From: Pirellulaceae bacterium
GTDB lineage: Bacteria > Planctomycetota > Planctomycetia > Pirellulales > Pirellulaceae
Assembly (NCBI GenBank): GCA_026989685.1
Contig: JALSIV010000004.1
Coordinates: forward strand, 1 to 35,513
Direction of reading: 5' to 3'
Length of the DNA stretch: 35,513 nucleotides
The translations under genes were made by a program, and so were the position numbers. Below, in pieces: positions 17,501 to 23,355 of this stretch. Within the stretch, counting starts at the first letter, position 1. Each line of letters begins with the position of its first letter. The notes beneath the pieces are model-generated. The model worked only from the letters and a program-made list of their open reading frames with translations. It searched no databases and was not told the origin of the DNA.

Positions 17501-17567
17501 CTTCCCTCGGATTCGTCGACGGTTTCTCGTTCGGTTCTCGTTTCTTCTCGTTTGCCACGAATGCCAC
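14556..17567 (-). CDS. large membrane-anchored protein with disordered region and four DUF11 repeats
   Basis: The 1003-residue protein starts with a basic cytoplasmic segment, one transmembrane helix at about residues 46-67 (VQVALAVVSLLGAAGGVGWMFW), then about 480 residues of Pro/Gly/Ser/Asp-rich low-complexity sequence. From about residue 553 there are four immunoglobulin-like DUF11 (TIGR01451-type) repeats, opening with VTIHKSGPQEVQVNRPAVFTIVVRNTG, LKLALSGPRTVLLGNTVTLDIVVSNEG, LAVQIDGPKRRFLNRKAEYLLRIGNMG and LQFTIEDSADPIELDSETVYTVKIRNEG. Such proteins are common in planctomycete envelopes, where a structural or adhesive role is assumed. The start is GTG, with a possible alternative three codons later. 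Residues 429-515 contain repeated GDRQGF motifs (see repeat entry). Confidence 0.88.
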   Translation of the reverse strand: MAFVANEKKREPNEKPSTNPREAGGKQPKQPIRWEQMKSVLGVRRVQVALAVVSLLGAAGGVGWMFWPRTSGSARAAAGKETKTKVKEDQGPGVDPIRANSPNNGQSPSIADRSTASDPPDQPVAGESQADGSEPSNGSTEEFGSAVVAGLPEAGRTPGSESVESAQQPDVGAGTDKQPAVATASLTDSPPAQTRETEVAAFQPPAAPPGGAFVPPGTPARTDSEHALASTPQENRLETDPAQGPAGGGSFSPEALGQPDLVPVQATDRDEPLLTRQNASHPEEGAIRTPEMDDGGPPAAPRGITGEGAFVPAAAAAHGGAAATIGSSGGLAPPRESEPASGTGLVEGNALASDSGPGKDLGPATLPTAPPVSSLAAPSPAGDAAPSADGHAERNDVPGSSLGIPEPPPSDVTHTEPGHSPQSALGEPTARIGDRQGFASPARPGGLSIEDRQGPLSDDSHGGHSAGQGRAAGVSPQEGFRKSGDRQGFGSPPLMGGATIGDRQGSAVATGDRHGLDIPPRSGGASVVPVPAVARLASDTPGPDVLQGVQTPVVTIHKSGPQEVQVNRPAVFTIVVRNTGRVPVHGVVVHDRVPRGTRLVQTTPPAQSTADGRLEWRLATLDPGSETRISVELVPEVEGEIGSVATVSFAATATTRSVSTRPVLKLALSGPRTVLLGNTVTLDIVVSNEGTGAAEGVVLQEDAPSVLRHEKGEKLEYEIGTMAPGEVKQLSLTLTAATPGRGINRLSVRGEGGLSDQQELDIEVVAPKLAVQIDGPKRRFLNRKAEYLLRIGNMGTAAAKDVDIILQLPKGMKFVEAFENGRYDASRHTVRWNLEELPPEREGQARLVVLPTETGDQLLRLEARAALSDPAVSEHVVNVEGLSELQFTIEDSADPIELDSETVYTVKIRNEGSRPDSNVQLLVAFPEGIAAIEAEGATRATPRENGLIEFAPIAELAPGQEVVYRIRAKGVQDGRHLVRMRVTSDQAGVLITKEEQTRVYRDR
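16021..16280 (-). repeat. five in-frame copies of a TTGCCTGTCCCCGATT-like motif within the DUF11 gene
   Basis: Near-identical copies occur on the + strand at about 16026, 16055, 16105, 16208 and 16258. On the coding strand they read IGDRQGF, IEDRQG, SGDRQGF, IGDRQG and GDRHG. Two larger units of about 22 residues, GDRQGF-x-SP...GG...I-x-DRQG, are recognisable. Between copies two and three lies CCCAcCCATcaATGGGgG, able to form a hairpin. The pattern looks like a dispersed GTCCCC-type repeat inserted in frame rather than like ordinary coding drift. Confidence 0.7.
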
Positions 17568-17850
17568 CTCGGCCGTCTGGAGTCGTCACACGGGTTTCGC
17601 AGATTCCCTGAGAGTCGGGTCTTACGAAATCGCGTTCGGCGGGAAAAGACCGATTGAGCAGACGTGGTGCACTAGGGAAGCTGGTTAAGGTAGTCAAACG
17701 TCATCGCCATCACGTACGGCGGCCTGATGTCGCGGATGGGTCGTTGCGGGCCCGTCATCGTAGGAGTAGGACCGGAGGCACTTGCTGAGCCATCCCGCAG
17801 GCGTCACAATCCCGTCCGACGCGTATTCCCGGTTGTCGTAGAGGCGACAC
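17568..17850. other. intergenic region between the divergent DUF11 and tsaB genes
   Basis: These 283 bases separate two divergent genes, so promoters for both should lie here. I could not pick out a convincing -35/-10 pair on either strand, and I see no RNA gene or repeat. Short ORFs in the track here overlap neighbouring genes and have no support. Confidence 0.5.
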
Positions 17851-18567
17851 GTGCCAAGACCGATGTATATACTGGCCCTCGAAACCTCCACTCGCTCGCC
17901 GAACATCGCCCTGGCGAGGGACAACCAAGTGATCAAAACTGGGCGACTGGAACCGCACCAGTCGACGGCGGGTGACTTGATCCCGGCCATTGAGTCCCTG
18001 CTGTCCGCCACCGATCTTGTGCCGGCCGATATCGAATTGGTAGCCGTTAGCGTCGGCCCCGGCTCATTCACCGGCCTGCGCGTCGGACTGACCATCGCCA
18101 AGACTTGGTGTCACATCACCGGAGCTGCTCTGGTGGCCGTCGATGTGTTCGAGATTCTGGCCGGGCAAGTGCCACCCACCCCGGTTCTTTCCCCGGTCAT
18201 TCCAGCACAGCGCGGCCAAGTCTTCGCGGCGCTATTCGAGTGGAATTCGGGGGATGAGAACTACCGAGCGATCGAAGCGGAGAGCTGGTGGTCTCCGGAA
18301 GAGTGGCTTTCGCGAGTTCCGCCGGAAACCGTGTTCACCGGTCCGGGAACGAGGCTGATGGAACAGGCCTATAGCGGCGAGTTGTCGCGGTCGGACCCTC
18401 GAACATGGGAGCCTCAAGCCGAGACGGTGGCTCGACTCGGCTGGAAAAAACACTCGGCGGGACAGCGTGACGACCCGAAAACCGTCGTTCCCCGGTATCT
18501 CCGGCCCAGTGCTGCCGAGGAAAAAAGAATGCGGGCGCGGCGGGAGATTGAATCCCGCAAAGATTAG
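17851..18567 (+). CDS. tsaB: tRNA threonylcarbamoyladenosine biosynthesis protein TsaB
   Basis: TsaB pairs with TsaD (and TsaE) in forming the t6A37 modification of tRNAs that read ANN codons. The N-terminus MYILALETSTRSPNIAL and the segment VAVSVGPGSFTGLRVGLTIAKTWC are diagnostic of the family, as is the PRYLRPSAAE end. GTG 17851 is preferred because GAGG lies six bases upstream; ATG 17863 would be 18 bases from it but gives the family-typical N-terminus. It converges with the LarA-like gene, with only 22 bases between stops. TsaD and TsaE are not in the window. Confidence 0.93.
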   Translation: MPRPMYILALETSTRSPNIALARDNQVIKTGRLEPHQSTAGDLIPAIESLLSATDLVPADIELVAVSVGPGSFTGLRVGLTIAKTWCHITGAALVAVDVFEILAGQVPPTPVLSPVIPAQRGQVFAALFEWNSGDENYRAIEAESWWSPEEWLSRVPPETVFTGPGTRLMEQAYSGELSRSDPRTWEPQAETVARLGWKKHSAGQRDDPKTVVPRYLRPSAAEEKRMRARREIESRKD

Positions 18568-18589
18568 AGCCTCCAACCAAAGCCGCTCG

Positions 18590-19822
18590 TTACCGCACCG
18601 CGTCGGGAGTTTCGGCCAATTCGACGACCAGACGATCGGCGTCTTCGACCACGAGACCACCTTCAAAGCGGCTTACCAGGCGAGCCAGCTCCTGGTGCGA
18701 GCTCACGGGGATCATGCCCGTCGATTCGACCACGTCTCCGGGAAGCTGGCTGACGAAGTAGACTCGCAACTCACGGGGAAGTTCTGCGAGTGCCGAAGCG
18801 CACTGATTCTCTTCCGACCGGCAGCCGTCTGTAGAAGCCTCGGCGCCGTGACGAACGCCGCTCGCAACAGTGTCCCCGCGAGCATCGTCGCGGGGGTCGT
18901 CAAGGAGACGGTCGGTCGGCGCATCGGCCAGATCGGTACACAACACGATCGCCCCGCCGGGGTCGACAATGGGTGCCAGACGTTCGATGGCGTGAGTCAC
19001 CTCCTGCCAAGTGGTGTTCCGCTGTGGCGTCCCGACCGTGGCGATCACGGCGGGAACTCGGTGAGCGATCCGAGTCTTCCACACGGTCTCCGAAAGACGA
19101 CGACTGTGGCGGCGGACAGCCTCGCGGTCTCCAGCGATCACTTGCAACACCGAGCCCCGCGCTCCCGGCACCACTTCCACGGCGAATTGCACTCCCAGCA
19201 GCCAGGCAGCTTCCGCCGCCTCTTCGATCTCGACGGAACCGCAGCTTGAATGCTGCAACCGCTGTTGCGTGGCCTGATCGGAAAACGTGGGAAACAGCGC
19301 ATCGCCGGTCTCCGACGTGCTCGAGGAGGCCACGGGACGATGGCAGCCGAGCGGAATCACGACATCGGCGTCGCACAGGACCCGGGGAAAGTAGATGGGC
19401 CGAGCCGTAGCCGAGGCAGCCAGGTAGCTCATCGCCTCCCGCTCGCCTGGACGATGAATGAACTGGCGAGCTTTTTCGAGGAGGCTTCCCGATCGGCCGG
19501 ACAGTTCGGCTTCTCCCGCGGCCTGGCAGATCGTGACGTCTTCGAGCCGAACCTGTGCTTCTTCGAGGACGACCAACAGCCCGGCTACCAACTCAGGCGT
19601 TTGAGGCAACCCTGGCGCCACGGCAATGGCGACGCGATCCCCCGGAATCAAAGCTCGCTTCAACGGCGGAAACTCGAGAGGATCTTCCACGGCCGCGGCC
19701 ACAGCCGCCGCCGGATCGGTCAGTGGCTCGGCACAGCGCGGCGCTAAGCGCCGCCACTGGTGTTCTTCCCGCCATGGCGCCGGCCAGCGCCGGTCACGGC
19801 CGAACTCGAGGAACGCAGGCAT
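18590..19822 (-). CDS. LarA-like protein (DUF2088, nickel-dependent lactate racemase fold), catalytic lysine not found
   Basis: I place the start at ATG 19822 (410 residues); the longer track frame runs into the rpsL leader. The N-terminal half fits the LarA/DUF2088 fold: LKRALIPGDRVAIAVAPGLPQTPELVAGLLVVL, then VTICQAAGEAELS, then LCDADVVIPLGCHRP. In LarA a GFSGGGK-type segment carries the lysine that holds the nickel-pincer cofactor. Here the corresponding stretch reads SSSTSETGDALFPTFSD with no lysine, and the HRPxTxEE motif is also missing. This makes lactate racemase activity unlikely. I infer a divergent planctomycete branch with unknown substrate. Confidence 0.75.
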   Translation of the reverse strand: MPAFLEFGRDRRWPAPWREEHQWRRLAPRCAEPLTDPAAAVAAAVEDPLEFPPLKRALIPGDRVAIAVAPGLPQTPELVAGLLVVLEEAQVRLEDVTICQAAGEAELSGRSGSLLEKARQFIHRPGEREAMSYLAASATARPIYFPRVLCDADVVIPLGCHRPVASSSTSETGDALFPTFSDQATQQRLQHSSCGSVEIEEAAEAAWLLGVQFAVEVVPGARGSVLQVIAGDREAVRRHSRRLSETVWKTRIAHRVPAVIATVGTPQRNTTWQEVTHAIERLAPIVDPGGAIVLCTDLADAPTDRLLDDPRDDARGDTVASGVRHGAEASTDGCRSEENQCASALAELPRELRVYFVSQLPGDVVESTGMIPVSSHQELARLVSRFEGGLVVEDADRLVVELAETPDAVR

Positions 19823-19911
19823 CGGTAGAGTTTTCCGTTTGTAGTGGGGAGAACGACAATCGGCGCCGGGCCCAGAAAAACCGGATCGGGGCGACCGGCA
19901 TTCTCCCGGCC

Positions 19912-19939
19912 TTGACAACCGACCGATCTCCATTAGTGT
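19912..19939 (+). promoter_or_regulatory. predicted promoter of the rpsL-rpsG transcript
   Basis: A perfect TTGACA -35 box (19912-19917) is followed after 16 bases by TAGTGT (19934-19939). Transcription from here would give an rpsL leader of about 150 bases. It lies in the divergent gap between the LarA-like gene and rpsL. Confidence 0.5.
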
Positions 19940-19964
19940 AGGCGATTCTGCTGTGAGAAAAACC

Positions 19965-20057
19965 CGAAGTCCTCTTGTGGGCTTCGCGGTCGATCGGATA
20001 CTGTGGCTAGAGTGGCCGGAGGGCGCCCCGCCTCGGAGGTGCGCGCGAGTCCGGCCA
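19965..20057 (+). promoter_or_regulatory. structured 5' leader of rpsL
   Basis: Two stems can be drawn. CGAAGTCC (19965-19972) pairs with GGGCTTCG (19979-19986), with one G-U pair. TGGCCGGA (20013-20020) pairs perfectly with TCCGGCCA (20050-20057) around a 29-base insert that can itself form a CCTC-GAGG hairpin. The Shine-Dalgarno TTTGGAG lies 28 bases after the second stem. This could be a ribosomal-protein leader, but no known class is recognised. Confidence 0.4.
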
Positions 20058-20096
20058 TCCCCGGTTCCCGCTTGACGAGTAGACTTTGGAGTCCCC

Positions 20097-20465
20097 ATGC
20101 CGACGATCAATCAGTTAGTCCGCCGCAACCGCAAGCCCAAGCGGCGTTTCTCCAAGGCGCGCGTATTGGAAGGCTGCCCTCAGAAGCAAGGGGTGTGTCT
20201 GCAAGTGCGAACCATGCAGCCGAAGAAGCCGAATTCGGCCCTCCGCAAAATCGCTCGCGTGGCTCTGTCCAACGGGACCGAGGTGACCGTGTACATTCCC
20301 GGCGAGGGACACAACCTGCAGGAACACTCGATCGTGCTGGTTCGGGGCGGTCGAGTCCGTGATCTGCCGGGCGTGCGATACCAGGTCGTACGCGGCACTC
20401 GCGACGCACTCGGCGTGGAAAATCGCCGCCAGTCGCGGAGTCGATACGGAGCCAAGAAGCCCTAG
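20097..20465 (+). CDS. rpsL: 30S ribosomal protein S12
   Basis: S12 sits at the decoding centre. The 122-residue sequence is unmistakable ([72 protein letters not shown]). It aligns residue-for-residue with E. coli S12 through this region. Lys43 is retained, and Asp89 (the site of methylthiolation by RimO where present) is retained. Position 88, normally Lys in VKDLPG, is Arg (codon CGT at 20358-20360), a change known to give streptomycin resistance in other bacteria. GGAG precedes the start. Unlike the common arrangement, rpoC is not upstream; the gene has its own predicted promoter. Confidence 0.99.
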   Translation: MPTINQLVRRNRKPKRRFSKARVLEGCPQKQGVCLQVRTMQPKKPNSALRKIARVALSNGTEVTVYIPGEGHNLQEHSIVLVRGGRVRDLPGVRYQVVRGTRDALGVENRRQSRSRYGAKKP

Positions 20466-20624
20466 CGCGGGTTGCGCCCGCAAGGCTGGAGGCGGGAGAC
20501 CGGAGGCTGCAGGGGTAGGGGTGACAACCGAAAGCCAGTGTCCGATGCGCGAACGGCGCGTCGATGTGATGAAGTAAGACTCGATATCTTTCCTGAATTC
20601 CTGATTTGAGGACCTTTCGAACTC
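20466..20624 (+). other. rpsL-rpsG intercistronic region
   Basis: This 159-base gap is longer than usual for the pair. It starts with a small hairpin, GCGGG-ttgcg-CCCGC (20467-20481), followed by a GGAGGCGGGAG/GGAGGCTG purine-rich stretch. In E. coli, S7 represses translation by binding this intercistronic region; whether that applies here cannot be judged by eye. No ORF of note is present. Confidence 0.4.
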
Positions 20625-21095
20625 ATGGGTCGCATTACCGCCAGCAAGTCGCAGTTGAAGCCCGATCCCAAATATGGATCTCTGTTGGCCAGCAAGTTCA
20701 TCAACTCACTGATGTGGGACGGCAAGAAGACGGTCGCCCAGCGAGTCTTCTACGACGCCCTGGATGAGATCGCCAAACGGGTGCCCGACACGGATCCGTT
20801 GGAAGTGTTCAATCAGGCGGTCGAAAACGTCAAACCTCACATCGAAGTTCGTTCCAAGCGAGTCGGCGGTGCCGCCTACCAGGTTCCCATGCAAGTGAAC
20901 CGCAATCGGCAGCAGTCGTTGGCGTTTCGCTGGATCCTGATGGCCGTACGGGAAAAGAAGGGGCGGCCGACCTACTTGAAGCTGGCTGACGAGCTGGTGG
21001 CCGCCTACAACCGCGAAGGGGCCGCCATCACGCGACGGGAAAACGTCCACCGCATGGCCGACGCCAACAAGGCGTTCGCCCACTTTGCTTGGTAA
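20625..21095 (+). CDS. rpsG: 30S ribosomal protein S7
   Basis: S7 nucleates assembly of the 30S head and contacts E-site tRNA. The 156-residue sequence shows the expected blocks: [75 protein letters not shown], and the C-terminal [28 protein letters not shown]. The length is normal. A GAGG lies about 13 bases before the ATG, rather far for a good ribosome site. An intrinsic terminator follows 20 bases after the stop. Confidence 0.99.
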   Translation: MGRITASKSQLKPDPKYGSLLASKFINSLMWDGKKTVAQRVFYDALDEIAKRVPDTDPLEVFNQAVENVKPHIEVRSKRVGGAAYQVPMQVNRNRQQSLAFRWILMAVREKKGRPTYLKLADELVAAYNREGAAITRRENVHRMADANKAFAHFAW

Positions 21096-21115
21096 CTCGT
21101 TTGCGGCACAATACA

Positions 21116-21152
21116 CGCCGTGCGGTCCTCCGGGCCGCACGGCGTTTTTTTT
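21116..21152 (+). terminator. strong Rho-independent terminator between rpsG and fusA
   Basis: CGCCGTGCGGTCC (21116-21128) pairs with GGGCCGCACGGCG (21132-21144) with a single G-U pair and a TCC loop. Eight T residues (21145-21152) follow immediately. The outer ten pairs are perfect. It begins 20 bases after the rpsG stop and ends 34 bases before the fusA start codon. Confidence 0.92.
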
Positions 21153-21186
21153 CAAACCAACCAGCCAACTCGCACTGCCCCCTCCT

Positions 21187-23274
21187 ATGGCACGCGCACT
21201 GCAGAATATCCGCAACATCGGCATCATTGCCCACATCGACGCCGGGAAGACGACGGTCACCGAGCGGATGCTGTTTCTCAGCGGTGCCAAGCATCGGGTC
21301 GGACGTGTGGATCAGGGAACGACCGAAACCGACTCGGATGCCGAAGAGCAGGAACGGGGCATCACCATCTACTCCGCGTGTGTTACCTTCCGCTGGAACC
21401 AGTGGCACATCAACCTGATCGACACGCCGGGGCACGTCGACTTTACGGCCGAAGTCGAGCGTTGTCTGCGAGTCCTCGACGGGGCCGTCGTCGTCTTCAG
21501 TGCTCGCGAAGGCGTGGAAGCTCAAAGTGAAACCGTCTGGAAACAGGCCGACAAGTACAACGTGCCGCGGATCGCCTTTGTCAACAAGATGGATCGCGAG
21601 GGAGCCGATTTCGAACGGGTCCTCGATCAAATGGTCGAGCGGCTGGGGGCTCAACCGGCGGTCATCGTGCTGCCGGTCGGCCAGGGACCGGCTCATGTCG
21701 GCAACCCGTTTCGCGGCGTGATCGATCTGATCCGCATGAAAATGCTCACCTTCGATGCCCAGTCGGAAGGGCGCGAATTCGAGGTCGCCGCAATCCCCGA
21801 GGAAATGCGGGACGAAGCGGAGATCTGGCGCGAGCGGCTGATCGAACAACTGTCAATGCAGAGCGATGAGCTGATGGAGCTGGTGCTGGGCGAACAGCCG
21901 ATCCCCGAATCCTTGATTCGCCAAGTGCTGCGGCGGGCGACGCTGGCCCGGCAACTCGAACCGGTCCTCTGCGGATCGGCGCTCCACGGCATCGCCGTAC
22001 AGGGTGTGCTCGATGCGGTGGGCGATTTTCTGCCGGCGCCCAACGATATCCCCGCGGTGGAAGGCGTCGACCCGAAGAACCACGACAAGAAACTGATCCG
22101 CCGCCCCGACCCGGCCGAGCCGTTTTGCGGACTGGTCTTCAAGATTCTCCCCGCCAAGACGGGCGACTGGTACTGGGTCCGCGTCTATTCGGGAACCCTC
22201 AAGGCCAATTCGCGCGTCTACAACCCCCAGCGGGACAAGAAGGAGAACATCGCCCAGCTTTGGCAGATCCACGCCACCCGCAAAGAGCGCAACGGTCAGG
22301 TCGATATGGTGGGAACGGGCGACATCGTCGGCGCCATCGGACCACGCCACTCCATCACCGGTGACACGCTCTGCGACCCGCGGCATCCCATCGAGTTGCC
22401 CAGCATCCAGTTCGCCGAAACCGTGCTGTCGATGGCCATCGAACCGGAAACGCTGACCGAACGCAAGAAACTCGCCGAAGTCCTGGAAATGCTCAAACGG
22501 CAAGACCCCACCTTCGATGCCGTAGAGAACGAGGAGACCGGTCAAACGCTGATCCGTGGCATGGGCGAGCTGCACTTGGAAGTCGTGAAACACCGGCTGT
22601 TGCGGGAATTCAAACTCAACGTCAAGGTGCACCCGCCGCGAGTCAGCTACCGGGAAACCATCCGCCAGAGCGTGGAAGTGACGGGAACATGTCATCGGCA
22701 GATCGGTGGACAATCGCTGTTCGCCGAGGTGACACTGCGGATGGAACCGTTCCCCCAGGGACAGCAGCCGGTCACGGTGATTCCCGCCTGTCCCCCCGAC
22801 TCGGTTCCGCCGGAATACCTGCAGGCGACGCTGGAGGAACTGCGATCGTGCGGCGAAGGGGGCGGTCCGATCGGCAGCTTCCCGCTCACGCGCATCAAGG
22901 TCACCGTCACCGGGTGCCGTTTCAACGAGCAATCCAACGAGGTCGCGTTTCGCATCGCCGCGTCGGACGCTTTCGAAAAGGGCTTGCAACAGGGGCAACC
23001 GGTGTTGCTCGAACCGATCATGAAACTGGAGATCGTCACGCCCGAAGATCATCTGGGGGACATCGTCAACGACCTGCAACAGCGGCGGGGAATCGTGACC
23101 CAGACTCACAGCCGCGGCCACGATGTGGTCGTGGAAGCTCGAGCCCCTTTGCGCGAACTGTTCGGTTATTCGGGAGCCATTCGCGGCCTCAGCCAAGGAC
23201 GGGCCGCCTGCTCGATGGAGCCGCTCCAATACGATGAGGCTCCGCCCGATGTGGCAAAACGATACCAAATATGA
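21187..23274 (+). CDS. fusA: elongation factor G
   Basis: EF-G is the GTPase that drives translocation, and some paralogues act mainly in ribosome recycling. From ATG 21187 the protein has 695 residues. The GTPase motifs are intact: AHIDAGKTT, RGITIYSA (effector Thr kept), DTPGH, NKMD and the SAL of G5. Domains II-V follow, with the GQTLIRGMGELHLEVV and YRETIRQ blocks. Planctomycetes carry several EF-G paralogues, and the TIYSACVTFRW and GVEAQSETVWKQADKYNVPR segments differ from the mtEFG1-like type, so this copy may not be the main translocase. There is no Shine-Dalgarno (the bases before ATG are CCCCCTCCT), an intrinsic terminator is just upstream, and no tuf gene follows. Confidence 0.95.
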   Translation: MARALQNIRNIGIIAHIDAGKTTVTERMLFLSGAKHRVGRVDQGTTETDSDAEEQERGITIYSACVTFRWNQWHINLIDTPGHVDFTAEVERCLRVLDGAVVVFSAREGVEAQSETVWKQADKYNVPRIAFVNKMDREGADFERVLDQMVERLGAQPAVIVLPVGQGPAHVGNPFRGVIDLIRMKMLTFDAQSEGREFEVAAIPEEMRDEAEIWRERLIEQLSMQSDELMELVLGEQPIPESLIRQVLRRATLARQLEPVLCGSALHGIAVQGVLDAVGDFLPAPNDIPAVEGVDPKNHDKKLIRRPDPAEPFCGLVFKILPAKTGDWYWVRVYSGTLKANSRVYNPQRDKKENIAQLWQIHATRKERNGQVDMVGTGDIVGAIGPRHSITGDTLCDPRHPIELPSIQFAETVLSMAIEPETLTERKKLAEVLEMLKRQDPTFDAVENEETGQTLIRGMGELHLEVVKHRLLREFKLNVKVHPPRVSYRETIRQSVEVTGTCHRQIGGQSLFAEVTLRMEPFPQGQQPVTVIPACPPDSVPPEYLQATLEELRSCGEGGGPIGSFPLTRIKVTVTGCRFNEQSNEVAFRIAASDAFEKGLQQGQPVLLEPIMKLEIVTPEDHLGDIVNDLQQRRGIVTQTHSRGHDVVVEARAPLRELFGYSGAIRGLSQGRAACSMEPLQYDEAPPDVAKRYQI

Positions 23275-23355
23275 TTCAATAGACTGCGGCCGTGGAACAG
23301 ATCGGGGCGCCGGTACTGGTGACGTGGCCCCCTTTTCCGCCAAGGGAGTCGCCCC

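Noticed and set aside
19823-20110. N-terminal extension of the LarA-like ORF into the rpsL leader
   Set aside because: The added 96 residues lack family similarity and cover the predicted rpsL promoter; ATG 19822 gives a sensible protein.
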